Shown here in pieces: positions 1 to 13,936 of a DNA stretch of 64,000 nucleotides (its first letter is position 1; the number at the start of each line of letters is the position of its first letter). Source of the stretch: Candolleomyces eurysporus (Eukaryota; Basidiomycota; Agaricomycetes; Agaricales; Psathyrellaceae). Location: assembly GCA_027579435.1 (NCBI GenBank), contig JANBPK010000727.1, positions 1 to 64,000 of the forward strand. The letters run 5' to 3'. Under the pieces are notes generated by a model that made no database searches, was not told where the DNA came from, and saw nothing but the letters and a program-made list of their open reading frames with translations. The position numbers were made by a program, and so were the translations under genes.

Positions 1-233
1 GCCGGCCCCTCCGTCAGTACACCCTCACTGCCACCCTCTCCTCACCGCCGGTACTGTTTATGGCAACGTCAAGGACGAAAATGTTGNTGCAATTAGCCCC
101 GAAAACATTCCCAACATCTCGTCTTTTTCCAGGCCAAGATCTACGATGCNCAGTCCCCATTTGCATGCACAAGTTTTTGATCTGATTTCGCTGCAGTACG
201 TAGATAATATACATTACATGTGCAGTATCCTGT

Positions 234-745
234 TTAATCGAAGAGACCGAAGCCCATGTCGTCGTCAGATTCCTCCTGCAAATCAGCCCGCATCTGTCAG
301 CGAAATCCGGCCGCGGCGACGCGCGAACACACACCTTCTCCTCGACCTTCTCCTCCTCCTTCTCGGCAGGAGCAGCACCACCACCGGCAGCACCACCGGC
401 AGCAGGAGCAGCACCACCTCCACCGCCACCAGAGGGCACCTGCAGATTGAGGGTATAAGCGTTGCAATATCACACATGGCCTGCGGTTCACTTACAGAAG
501 CGAGCTTGCCGGAACCCTCAGCGATCAACTGATAGTTACGATAGATCAGCAGATGCACAGGTCAGGATGCGAATGAATGCACGCACGGAGCCAATGTCCT
601 TGCCCTCGAGTTCACTGAGGAGCTTGCTGAGGCGTTCGTCGTCAGTCTCAATACCGACGACGTCAAGGAGCTTCTTGATGTCTTTCGCGGTGGGGGAGGC
701 GTTGCCACCGGTTAGGAGGAGCAGGTATGCGGCAATGTAACGCAT
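234..745 (-). CDS. RPP2: 60S acidic ribosomal protein P2
   Basis: P2 forms the flexible ribosomal stalk with P0 and P1 and recruits translation GTPases in the cytosol. Four exons can be placed: 745-587, 528-496, 439-335 and 275-234, all with GT-AG borders, giving about 112 residues, the normal P2 size. The N-terminus starts [15 protein letters not shown], typical of P2 rather than P1. Next come the helical dimerisation part ([11 protein letters not shown]), a Gly/Ala hinge, a Glu/Lys-rich linker and the conserved acidic C-terminal peptide [11 protein letters not shown]. The last exon is only 42 nt and holds the whole C-terminal tail. The gene is divergent from RPS15. Reading through the introns would add unrelated residues, so the spliced model is preferred. 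Confidence 0.95.
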
Positions 746-1149
746 CTAAACCTTTGTTGAGCTGTGGACCTGCGCAACTTGGAAAACCGGTACAGACTTT
801 AGATTATTCGGGTGGGTTCTTTCGAAAGTTTTATGAGTGGAATAGCCACAAATCACTGCGGAAAGCACGCAAAGTTAGATTGAACAATCTCCATGGGCAA
901 CGTGCTCGTACCGTTTAATCCTCGAGGGAAGACCTGTGGGTTCTATACCAGCAGTTTTTGTACAAGTCAAAGCACTGTTGCACGGTGGGTTGTCCGGCTC
1001 TGCCATCAAAACTGTACAGTTGCACGTGCTCCAGAAGCCAGCCACAATTTCCTCATTCGGGAGGTTTTCAAACTCCGTCTCTGCCTGTCCCATCTATCTC
1101 CCAGGTCAAGGTCGACGAATTCATCCCGCCGCCGTCGCCAACACGCACC
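746..1149. promoter_or_regulatory. Divergent ribosomal-protein promoter region
   Basis: This 404-bp spacer separates the start codons of RPP2 (leftward) and RPS15 (rightward) and must hold both 5' UTRs and promoters. Shared control of the two ribosomal genes is an inference. I see no named motif I can defend and no coding potential that survives comparison with known proteins. Confidence 0.6.
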
Positions 1150-2033
1150 ATGGTATGGAATGTCGTTATGCCCGTCAGAACTACGCTCACCATGTGCTGT
1201 CTCTAGTCTGAAGTCACTGACCCCACTCTCGCCGCCGAGCTCAAGAAGAGGAGGACCTTCCGTACCTTCTCCTACCGTGGTATCGAGTTGGACAAGCTTC
1301 TCGATATGGGCAATGAAGACGTGCGTTGCATACTCTATCTATGTCTGATGGAAAACTCATGAGTTTTTGGTTTAGTTCGTTGAAGTATGTGAGGAAATGC
1401 CCTAGGAAAAACAAATGTCTAATCGGACCCTTACCATCTTCAGCTCGTTCACGCTCGTGCCCGCAGAAGGTTCCAGCGCGGTCTCAAGCGCCGCCCCATG
1501 GGTCTCATCAAAAAGCTTCGCAAGGCCAAGAAGGAGGCTCCTCCCAATGAGAAGCCAGCAGTCGTCAAGACCCACTTGCGTGACATGATTATCGTACCAG
1601 AGATGATTGGCAGCGTTGTCGGCATCTACAACGGCAAGGTTCGTGCGGCTTTACTCGTACCAAATCGACTTTGATCTGGTGCTAAATATTTCATTTTACC
1701 CAGGTCTTCAACTCCGTTGAAATCAAGCCTGAAATGACTGGACACTACCTCGCCGAGTTTTCCTGCTCATACCGACCCGTCAAGCACGGTCGTCCTGGTG
1801 TAAGTGATTGTTCCTATCCCTATCCCCTCCCCTACTCATCAACTATCATTCTATTACAGATCGGTGCCACCCACTGTAAGTTTGATATTCATTCTAAGCC
1901 TCTGGGAACAAATCCTCAACTCATTGTTTCTCTTGTTCCCTCGACCCCGATCAGCGTCCAGATTGTAAGGCTGTTTTTCTCTCACGCGACTGAAGCTGAC
2001 ACTTTGATTTTTTCCAGCATCCCCCTCAAGTAA
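1150..2033 (+). CDS. RPS15: 40S ribosomal protein S15
   Basis: A uS19-family protein of the small-subunit head. Eight exons: 1150-1152, 1207-1320, 1376-1384, 1444-1638, 1704-1799, 1860-1875, 1955-1964 and 2018-2033. They total 459 nt (152 residues), as expected for the family. The spliced protein reads [19 protein letters not shown], then [23 protein letters not shown], the basic block [13 protein letters not shown], the core [14 protein letters not shown], and ends GATHSSRFIPLK. Exon 1 is only the start codon (ATG directly before a gtatgg donor), exon 3 is 9 nt encoding FVE, and the last three exons are 16, 10 and 16 nt. Every border is GT-AG and the frame closes exactly, so the model is secure despite its fragmentation. 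Confidence 0.96.
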
Positions 2034-3350
2034 AAGCTTGGACCGCATTCGTCGAGTTTCTTATGCATTTTCATGTGGTTCTTACCTGTACACTTGCCCT
2101 TTCCTTATGACTATGCAAGATAAAATCAAACCACACACATCGGACACGGTTGTGGCAACCGTCGGGATTGCGGCATTGAAGTTCGCTGTCAACGAATCCC
2201 TGTCAGTGGAAGTCACCTTCGGGCGAGATAGAACAGTGCTTCATCGAGTCTTCGAAACACTTGATCTCTCAACTTGGGTCTCTTGATTGTAAATCAGTGT
2301 TCAGCGCTCAGCTTGAGGAGTTAACCAACTTAACGCAGAACAATGATCCTCCTGGCCGTAGGCTTCCTCGAAGTCTGACGGATGTTCTGATTTCTGTTCA
2401 TAATTCACGGAGTTACAACTGCAGATCTGCGATCCGTTCTGAGAGGTGTTTTGCCTCAAAGTGCTTCAGGTTTTGTCGTAAGTTGGATGATAACTGACTA
2501 GCGCTAGTTGATGATGGTGATGGTGATACACCTTGGTATTACCAGTCCAAGTGGAATCATTCGTGCGGTTACACGGAGTAGATAAGGGTGTCGTATTTCG
2601 TTACGGTGGCTGGAATGGGGTAAACGGGGAAAGATTGCCAGGACTCTATACACATCTGCAAGAGACACGCGTGTTCGAAGAACCAGGAGAACGACGTTCA
2701 AACGTAAATCATATGAAAAATGCATGAGAGAGCTGCCTAAGAGTGTGTATTTTTAGCCGAGAGACAAACTCTTCAGGTGGAATGCGTGCGCATTACACCC
2801 AAACGGCTGAACTCCCAAGGCAATGATGAGCATCAAGTTGCCAGCAACGTTATACTGTCAGGTAAGCGGCTGAATGCGTACAGTCTACACCCGCAGCCGT
2901 ATGATAATTCAATTTTTTTATTCCCGAACAAACCTCGAAAACGCCGTACTCTCTGGCTGGGTACTTAATGGACCTTGGCGGCATTGCATCCGTCCGCTCG
3001 ACGGTGGTACCATCGCAAAAGGCATGCACGTTTGAGTAAGGATCTCTATATTGTCTTTTGATCCCGGTCTGGGGTATCCGAAAGTGTAAAACGTTAACGG
3101 GATAACATCGAAGTCCTGTCAAGTTTCCCGGGATACAAGTAAAAAAACCAGAGTGAAAAAGAATTCGAAGAAATCGGTCCGAAAGTCCATCGAACACGGT
3201 TTACGATGTACTCGGAAGTATATTGGAAAAAAAGACATATCCAGTCGTCTCCGGGATGGAACTTGTGGGCGAGTCAATTGAATGGAGTCAGGTAAGGATC
3301 TCTCGCCCCTGGTACTGCGTTCGGCGCTCGATGGGCAAGTCTTGGGAGGA
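2034..3350. other. Intergenic region, no supported gene
   Basis: The 1.3 kb between the RPS15 stop and the 3' end of the F-box-like gene contains only short open stretches on both strands, with no recognisable family and no consistent splice pattern. It must contain the 3' UTRs of both neighbours. I see no repeat or RNA gene in it. Confidence 0.5.
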
Positions 3351-4432
3351 TCAGATCAGGGAATTCATTCGGTTGGAATCGTCCCAGCACCCAAGGCCAC
3401 CGTTGGCGCGATCAAGCCATTCAGTTTCGCCTTCGAGCTGATCTTGAGTCAGCCGAATGTTTTCGTGGTTGTAAAGCTGCTCTTTAAGGAGAACAATCTT
3501 CGGCTGACTTTTGCAATATTCAAATACCCTTCTCTTTGCCGAAAATACGATACCGTATCCTGTGCCGCATGTTCCGAGAGGTTCCTTCCGCCCAGGGTGA
3601 AGAATGAACTTCTGTAGGGTGGAGGGGAATTGGTCTGGGTTCGACGACGGAGGGTTGACGACTTGGTCGAGATGGGTGACCATCCTGGCGTCATGGATAT
3701 TAGAGACCCTAAGATAAAGGTGAGTCAAGGAAGGGGCATAGACTGCAATAGAGTCTATAAGGGTTCCGTTCTGATAAAGTGATGCATGGGTCACTTTCAG
3801 GCGGCGGAGGGTTGGAATTACTGGGAGATGGGGTATGTAGGCTTTGAAACTGTAGTCAAACGGGCCTTGGAGAGTTAACTCTTCCAGTCGCGAGAACTTG
3901 ACTGGGAGGAAGATGAAGTCCCTGTAAACGTCAAGGAAAATGTGCACTATGCGGACGGTAGTGGAAATTGAGGTCAGAACGCGGGAGATAACGTGGGCCA
4001 AGAGCTCCCTTCGATCCTCTACAATTTCCTCCTATGTCTCCATTAGCGATATAAATGGAAAGCAATAGGATTCCTTACCGGTTCTGGCCCTGGAATACGA
4101 TCACAAATGCTTGGTTGGTAAAGCGCAACCATGGCTTGGAAGGCGGGGGAGGAACTGTCGCCAGAGTCACATTCGCCCTCTGGAGAGTCCAATGTCCAGC
4201 TGGTTATGTAGATATTTTGCACGTTGCGACTTTCAAGAGGCAGAGACTCGAGAAGACGGGCAAAGTTGACGATCTGGAATTCGCCGCGAACAGCGACGGT
4301 GCGCAGTTTGTATGGCTTTGAGGCTTCGTAGAGGGTGCGGGAGACGAGGGACAGCGAGCGACCTGTACGCCCGTCGTCGCAGCAGGCAATGTCGCAGATG
4401 TTCATCCATAGTTCGAGTTCGAGTGGGAGCAT
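3351..4432 (-). CDS. F-box-like / LRR-type hypothetical protein
   Basis: Two exons joined over an intron near 4084-4027 (donor gtaagg after PGPEP, acceptor acatag before EEIVEDRRELLAHV). The product is about 340 residues. The N-terminus MLPLELELWMNICDIACC matches the short F-box-like helix common in Agaricomycetes (P-x-E-L/LW-x-x-I), followed by LSLVSRTLYEASKPYKLRTV, the usual junction to a leucine-rich region. Downstream, runs such as FSRLEELTLQG, LRRLKVTHASLY and LTHLYLRVSN look like degenerate leucine-rich repeats. Such proteins may serve as substrate adaptors of SCF ubiquitin ligases; the substrate is unknown and the family is large in mushrooms. It is divergent from the symplekin gene over 172 bp. 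Confidence 0.72.
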
Positions 4433-4604
4433 GTCGCCGACGTGAGGGAGACCGGTTAAAGCTTAAGGAACAACCATAAGGGACAAGGGACGGGGGAGGT
4501 GTGGGAATGATTTGTCAGCATGCGGTCTACCATTGAGCTGCTTGTCCCTTTGCTGGGCAGTAGTGCAGACGACCTTTGACCGTCGGGCGGTTGCTGGTTT
4601 TCCA

Positions 4605-7600
4605 ATGGCGAATAACCCAGTAGACCCGCTGCAGGCCCTTCAGGCAGCTCTTACAGTCACTCCAAATTCAAAAGAACAGGCAGATTTGCTCCTTTCTCTC
4701 CGTGAATCCCTCGAAAATCAGCCAGCACCCATTCCAGTTCTCGTCGATTATCTCCTTCGTCTCGCGGTCAATGCAGACGACTCTCTGCTCAAGAGATGGA
4801 TTCTCGACCTGCTTCATTTTGCCATATGTCGTTCGACGTTGTCTGTTGACATAAGAACTCAGAGTTCGTCAATCCTTTAGTTGTCAATGAGAGTTTTCAG
4901 TGTTCATTCTTCTTCCATCTCTAGTGTCCCTCAAAGCGTTGGACACGCTTGCGCAGCTCCTCGACGACCCTGCCATCCAGACCCGCAAGACCGTAATACA
5001 GTGCTTGGCCACAGTCTATGCCCTCGTATTCCGTCACCTGTACGGTTTACTCCATCAACTGTTCAGGCAAACCGCTCACTCCACTCGTCCTAGATGTACA
5101 TACCGCAACAATCCAGTCCCATGGAACACCTTGTCGACATGCAAGACGCGAATCATCGAATTCCTCTGGTCGCCCGGTATGAAGGCGGGGGTGAAGCTGG
5201 CGTCAATGAAGTTTGTGCAGCGGGTCATTCTCGTCCAAACGCGTGGAGTGTCGGATCCTAGGGTAGTTTGTCACTTGTCTTCAATGATAACTCTCTTTCT
5301 TAAATCCCTTGTGAACTTTAACAGCTGCAAAACAAAAATGACCCAAACCTTTCCAACTGCCCCAGTGACCACCCGTTCATTAATACCTCCAAGCTGGAAG
5401 CAGAGGGACAAAAGTTGCTGGATGACCTATTTAATTTGCTTTACAGCAGCCAGTAAGTGAATCCATTTTCTGTTTTATCCCTTCTTACACTTCGTCGACA
5501 GGGATGTCGATTTGTTGACCGCCTTGATAAACTCATGGGCCAATCTCGTCAAGCTGCGACCGCAGACGGTTCCTATGATGATTACAAGACTCAAGGGGTG
5601 GACACCTGTTGCACTTGCAGGACTCCCTGCGTTGGGGGTGAGAAGCGTCGAGAAAGCTCTCCGAATCTTGCTCGTCAACATTTCACGGTGAGAACGATAT
5701 CCATCTCCCAAAGCCCAATTCTCAACATATAAATGTGCAGAACACCTGGAAATTCTCAATACATCCCTCTCGTCAACGAGGCGCTTTCTCAACAAGCTAT
5801 TCGTATGGAACGAGCTGCCAATGAAGAAAAGAAACGCAGAGCTGCCGCGAGTTCGAACAATGGCAAACGACCGCCCCCTGCACCGCCAGAGCAACCATCG
5901 GACGCGAAGCGCATCAAACTCGAAAACGAAGCGCCTCCTCAATCCAATGCACCGTCTATACTAGCTTCGTTCGATTTCACCACTCTCCCTGCCCCCCTGA
6001 TCACGGACCTGATTGTTGCCAATTTGGAGGCATTCTCAGAAACAGAATTGCTTGCGCTCGTTCAGGCATACCGTCAAATGAAAGGCATTCCGACATCCCA
6101 GGCCACAGCGCCCCCTCCTACCGCCCCGTCCGCGTTAGCTTCTTCGTCTACCATCCCAGCATCACCCCAGAAACCCATTCCTACAGGTCCCCGGAAAGGA
6201 GTGGACAAGCCATCGACCCCCATACCACGACCTGCCACCCCCCCTCCAGAAGCCAATGTCGAGGTCGTCGATCCTCTCCAAATGGACATCGACGAGGAAG
6301 AAATCGAGTTCGAGCCTGAGAGGCTCAATGAAGAAGTAAATTATTCCTTTTTTGCAGTGTTTCATGAGTGTAACCATTTTCCTTGTACCCTAGCTTGCTG
6401 GTGAAGCCCCAATGCAAGAGGATCAAGAGGTCGCAACCGAAGTTGACATTGAAAAGATTAACCTTCAGCTGAGGGAATTCAAACTTCCATCGCCGCCGGA
6501 ACTGAATGAAGACGATCGAACGAAGGCGCTTGGCAAAGCTCTTACGCGAATTTGGGACGGGGCGGAAGAACTCAAAGAGTTTGCCGAGGCAATACCCGCG
6601 GACTCTTCGCTAGCAGGTGGTAACTCTGCAACCGAGTTGTGGATGTTGCTCATTGTTAGAATGATAACGCGAGTCGCACAACCTCCAGAAACTCCAGATC
6701 CGGCGGAAAGTAAAGAGGATGATCCCAAAGAAGTTGCGATCCAGGACTTCTACGTTCGCCAGGACCGGCTTCGACAAACCCTTTGCGAGTATATCATGAC
6801 AGACTTTCCCGCACGGTACGCATTCTTTTCCACTTGGGTCGCTCCCCCACTAATCCTGATTCTAGAGTACGTCTTGCGACGACCTGGATGAACGAAGAGT
6901 GGTACAATGATCGTATTCGGNTTGCCAAAGATCCAAACTGGGTAAGTACGCTAGCTTCTGTTCGCGTGANGAAAGCACTGAACACTNTCCTCAGCGCCCA
7001 AATTACGACTCCTGGTTAAACCAGATTGTAGCGGGTTACCAGACCATTCTCGACGGTAAAGATCGGACATTCTCTCGGTTTTTACTCGACCTTCCTGCCG
7101 TCCCTGCTGATGTCCTGGACCTCCTTCGAGATCTTTGTGTCGACGGCAGGTGAGATACTTCTATTACATCAGTCCAGTCGAGATACTGATTCCCATTCAG
7201 TTCAGATAGGATACAGGTTGGCTACACAACCCTCCGTGGGCTGGTACTGCAGCGGCCTTCTATGCGCACGGAAGCCCTCAANGTACTGTTGGAGTTGACA
7301 ACCCATCCAGGTCCGTATTCGGCGTAATTCTGAAGCAGTAGTGAGCNATCTTTTTTAACNTCACTTGTAGAGAGGAAGACTCGTGCGGCTGCGATCAACA
7401 CTGTCAAAAGTTGGGTCCACACGCCGCCTATGGACCAGCTAATTCGAAGCTTNGCGCTGCAAATGCTCCGAAAGTTGCAGAAGCGACCGCCGAAACACGT
7501 CCCACCNGCTCAAAATTCATCTCCTGACCAAGATCATGAAATGGCGAACGGCGATGTACCCTCGCACCAGCACAATGGTGACGCCAAAGAAACGTCGCCT

Positions 7601-9008
7601 AAGCCCTCTTCCGATGAATCCAAAGCCGAATCTGCTACCGACGAAAACACGGAGGACGGACAACTCCCTCCGGAAGACGTTATACAAACACCGTATCTAC
7701 CAGATCAACTCGAACTTCCGGCAGACAAGCTACAGGTGCTNCAGCACGTCGAATTACTATTTGCCCTNTCGGTCAAGGTTCCCGAATTTTTGGANCAGTN
7801 AGTCGTACGTNCTTATTCATCNTCCTTTAAGTCACACTTTGTGTAGGATCTTCGAGGCGTACGGCAANATGGACGTTAGCGTTCAAGAAGCGATNCAGAC
7901 CCTGATCACCGCGTTGATCAAGTCTCTTGGTTCCAACCACGGAAAGTTGCTCACATTGATGAGGAATTGCCCCAACGGCTCGGAAACACTCGCTCTNCGC
8001 GTCCTCACCATCTTCACCGAGCACGGGCGACCAAGTGCGCAGTTGGTCGCGTTGGTGAAAGCTCTGATCACCGAGCGGAATCTCGACGCACGGTTCCTCA
8101 TTCCAATTATTGCCGAAATGGACAAGGTACGTTCGGAAGATATGTCTTTTATATCCATTAGAACAACCGCGCTGATGTCGAGGGACAGGGTGACATCATG
8201 CGGTACCTTCCACGAATTGTTTCCATCCTCGATGGCCGGGCAGAGCCAAAGAGCCTCGTACGGTCGGTATTTGGGTCAATCGTTACCACACCACCACAGA
8301 CGTTTGGTAGCGTCACTTCAAACTTGCCTCGTGTGAGGCAGAGTGAATTGCTGACCCCCGCAGAATTGATGGTGCTGTTGCATGAGTCTGAAAAGGAAAT
8401 TGGGCTGAAGAGTGCGAAAGAAGGTACGCCCTAATTGAATTTAGCATTGTATAGAATCTAATTTTGTTTCGTCAAGCTATCGGAATTTGCTTTTCGATGA
8501 CCGATGTTTTCCGTTCTGAAATCTTGGCCGTCGTTATGCAACAAATTATGGATGAGCCTGTTCTCCCTGTACTCTTCTTGCGAACGGTGGGCCGAATTCA
8601 TCCTGCAGGTGGATATGGATGCTAACCCNGAAGCAGGTTATTCAAGCCGTCACCACGTACAAATCCCTGGTTGGATTTGTCTCGACAACTTTGCTTTCGC
8701 GCCTCATCACGAAGAAGATCTGGACTAACCCTCCGCTCTGGGAAGGTTTTATTCATTGCGCTAAAGTTATCGCACCAGCGAGCTTCGGTGCCTTGTTGCA
8801 GCTGCCAAAAGATCAACTCCGCGAACTNGTGGATAAGCAGCCTAGTTTGAAAGCTGGTCTCAGAGATTATGTGACGAAGAAGGCACCAAATAAAGCCCGA
8901 GTCGCAGGATTCCTCGACATCTTTGGTGATTCTAATGTTAACAGCACCGCACAGGCACCGGTGCCGGCTTCAACGCCTCAACCTGATGTCAGTCAGCCCC
9001 AAGCATAG
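4605..9008 (+). CDS. PTA1: Symplekin / Pta1-like mRNA 3'-end processing scaffold
   Basis: Symplekin (Pta1 in yeast) scaffolds the cleavage and polyadenylation factor in the nucleus. The start ATG (MANNPVDPLQALQAAL) opens a multi-exon gene for a protein of over 1,000 residues. The N-terminal third is a HEAT-like helical region (LADLLLSLRESLE-type helices; SLKALDTLAQLLDDPAIQT; KTVIQCLATVYALVFRHL), matching the symplekin/Pta1 N-terminal domain. A Pro/Ala-rich acidic linker follows (around 5,850-6,330). The end carries the symplekin C-terminal domain: AIGICFSMTDVFRSEILA, VMQQIMDEPVLPVLFLRT, VIQAVTTYKSLVGFVSTT and LWEGFIHCAKVIAPASF. Several n calls fall in exons and introns between 6.9 and 8.9 kb, so the middle exon borders are uncertain. 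Identity rests on both ends of the protein. Confidence 0.88.
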
Positions 9009-9548
9009 CGTAAAGGACAACGTGATTTACCATAGCCTGCCACACCAATATATTTTTGCGTTCTACTTAACGTTACTGAGTCTAGTTATATTTTGGTCGN
9101 TTTTTAATATTATTTGTAACTTGTACGTGGTCGAGGATCAGGAAATATAAACAACGCCCTTATCGGCGGTCACACCAGTTGGTTCCGCATTCGCCAAACT
9201 CCCGGATCTACTTTATGGATGGCCTGAATCATTCAAGCGACCACCAAGGACTGCGTATGTTCTCTGNCCCTTTTCCCCCAACCNNCGCCATTCTCTCGTT
9301 ATTCCATCACCAGAACCCTCATTCTTTCAACTGACGCCCGGCACAGTGCCGTTACCGCCTAGACCATTTAGCAACTCTTGACTGCTGACCACCAACGTCA
9401 ACCCAACCACCCCAACTGATCACCCCGGCTATCGAGCCAAGAATTTATGCCAGTCATACACGTTTTGCTTGCCTGAACCCATCCGCTTTCGTATCTCTTT
9501 CAACAGCCAGTGCTACCAGCCTATTCGGATCCTACTACCTATCTATTC
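9009..9548. other. Intergenic region upstream of the MAP kinase gene
   Basis: This 540-bp stretch contains the symplekin 3' UTR and the promoter and 5' UTR of the kinase gene. It is pyrimidine- and C-rich just before the start codon, as is common for mushroom promoters. Three n calls lie near 9267-9285. I see no gene. Confidence 0.5.
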
Positions 9549-12351
<2,803 letters not shown>

Positions 12352-12549
12352 GTATACGTACTTTCGCAATGTCGTGTCAAGCGTAATCTTTTTTTTGATA
12401 GTTCTTCCTTTTCAGCTATAGTACTTTAAGACTATCATATAGTACCGGGATATATCTAATCAGTTTCCTTCTGCTATCGTCGNCACACACTTCTATGTAT
12501 AGAATATAATCGTCTTTGCCATCGCGTGGTTTAAGTAAAAAGGACACGA

Positions 12550-13625
12550 TCAGGATCGGTCGACGATATCCTTGATTTCTGAAAGATGAAGGTTAGATAT
12601 GCTCTGAAAGCAGACTCTTGGATGCACTTACTTTCAATGATGTCGAGGTAAGCTGTTGTTGCTGGACTATCCGGGTATTCGTCCAAAAAGCTGACACCAT
12701 AGTCTGCACTTTTACCGATACGAGGATCGAGGGGGACTGCTCCAAGGAATTCGATGCCGGTCTCCTCAGCCAATCGTTTCCCGCCTCCAGTAGAGGGTTT
12801 GAAGATCTGTGACTCTGTCTTGCAGTTTGGACAGACGAACCCAGACATGTTCTCTACAAGGCCAATGATTTTGATCCCAACCTTTCTGCAAAAGTCGATC
12901 TCCTTTCTGACGTCCTGCAGTGCGACTTCTTGGGGTGTGGTGATCAGGACGGCTCCGTCTATGCCAGAGTCCTTCAGGTACTGTACGACGGTGAGGTGCT
13001 CGTCGGACGTCCCCGGAGGAGTGTCGACGAGGAGGTAGTCGAGGTCGCCCCAGTCGACATCTCTTAGGAACTGCGATATTAGGCCGTTCTTCTTGGGACC
13101 ACGCCACATGACAGCGTCCCGGGAGGAGGGGAGCATGAAGCCCACGGACATGACTCCAAGGTTATCTTGGACATACACCGGGGACCAGCCGGACGACGAG
13201 GCATGGACCTGCTCGTTGGCTATACCAAGGATCGTGGGGATGGAGGGGCCGCAGATGTCGACGTCCATGATCCCTGTCTGGAGATCCTCGTCTGCAGCGA
13301 ATGCCCATGCGAGCTGTGCGGTGAAGGTGGACTTGCCGACGCCTCCCTTGCCCGAGAGGACGAGGATCTTGCGCTTTACGGTGGTCATCCTTTCCGTGAT
13401 GAGGGGTAGGGAGGGGTCTGGGGCCTTTGTGGCACCGGAGGCACAGATTTCNTGGTTGGCGCATCCTGCACAGGCGTCGGACTTGCCTGCGAGCTCGGAC
13501 TCGGTGCCCTGGATAGATCTGGTCAGACTGTGGACAATCGGAGCATAGGACAGACGAACAGGACAGTGCTCTGGTGCATTCGAGGGCAGCGACTTTGGGT
13601 CGAGAGGCGTTTGAACCTCTATCAT
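12550..13625 (-). CDS. NBP35: Cytosolic Fe-S cluster assembly P-loop ATPase Nbp35
   Basis: Nbp35 with Cfd1 forms the scaffold that builds 4Fe-4S clusters in the cytosol. Three exons; a 51-nt intron at 13559-13509 and a 53-nt intron near 12632-12580. Spliced length is 323 residues. Removing the first intron gives [19 protein letters not shown] followed by ANQEIC, exactly the C-x13-C-x2-C-x5-C ligand set of Nbp35. Then come the Walker motif [35 protein letters not shown] and the C-terminal bridging pair CPNC before the terminal helix. The second intron shifts the frame so that the protein ends [13 protein letters not shown]. Both introns are open in one frame, so an unspliced reading would be wrong. 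It is divergent from the LIM-RhoGAP gene. Confidence 0.95.
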
Positions 13626-13936
13626 GGTGGAAGTGGAATGAAATGTCGGGTGCTTGATAAGCAGGCCAGGGAGGCGTTGTGATCACGTCGGCGGACGCTC
13701 TGGCCGCCACTGTCTGTGCATTTGTCGAGTGGGAAATGTGGCGAAGATAGAACGTCGAACAGAGGACGCAGAGGTGTATGTTGGATATGAGGATCTGGTG
13801 GTCGCCTTGTAAACGAAGAAGGGCGCCTTGTTCATGAAGGGTGTGACTGTGTGACATTGTGACATGTGGTGAAGAGGACGACCAACTGGAGCCCGTTGAC
13901 GTTGTCTGGCGCGATGAGCAGGGACAGCACCCAGCA
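13626..13936. promoter_or_regulatory. Divergent promoter region of NBP35 and LIM-RhoGAP
   Basis: A 311-bp spacer between two outward-facing start codons. It must carry both promoters. An open frame continues upstream from the RhoGAP start to a GTG at 13859, but no ATG lies in it. No specific site is identified. Confidence 0.5.

Noticed and set aside
12531..13625. Uninterrupted 364-residue reading of the Nbp35 region
   Set aside because: It keeps two introns; it breaks the C-x13-C spacing and replaces the expected terminal helix. The spliced model fits the family exactly.
13859..13936. Longer N-terminus of the LIM-RhoGAP starting at 13859
   Set aside because: The frame is open but begins with GTG and has no ATG before 13937.
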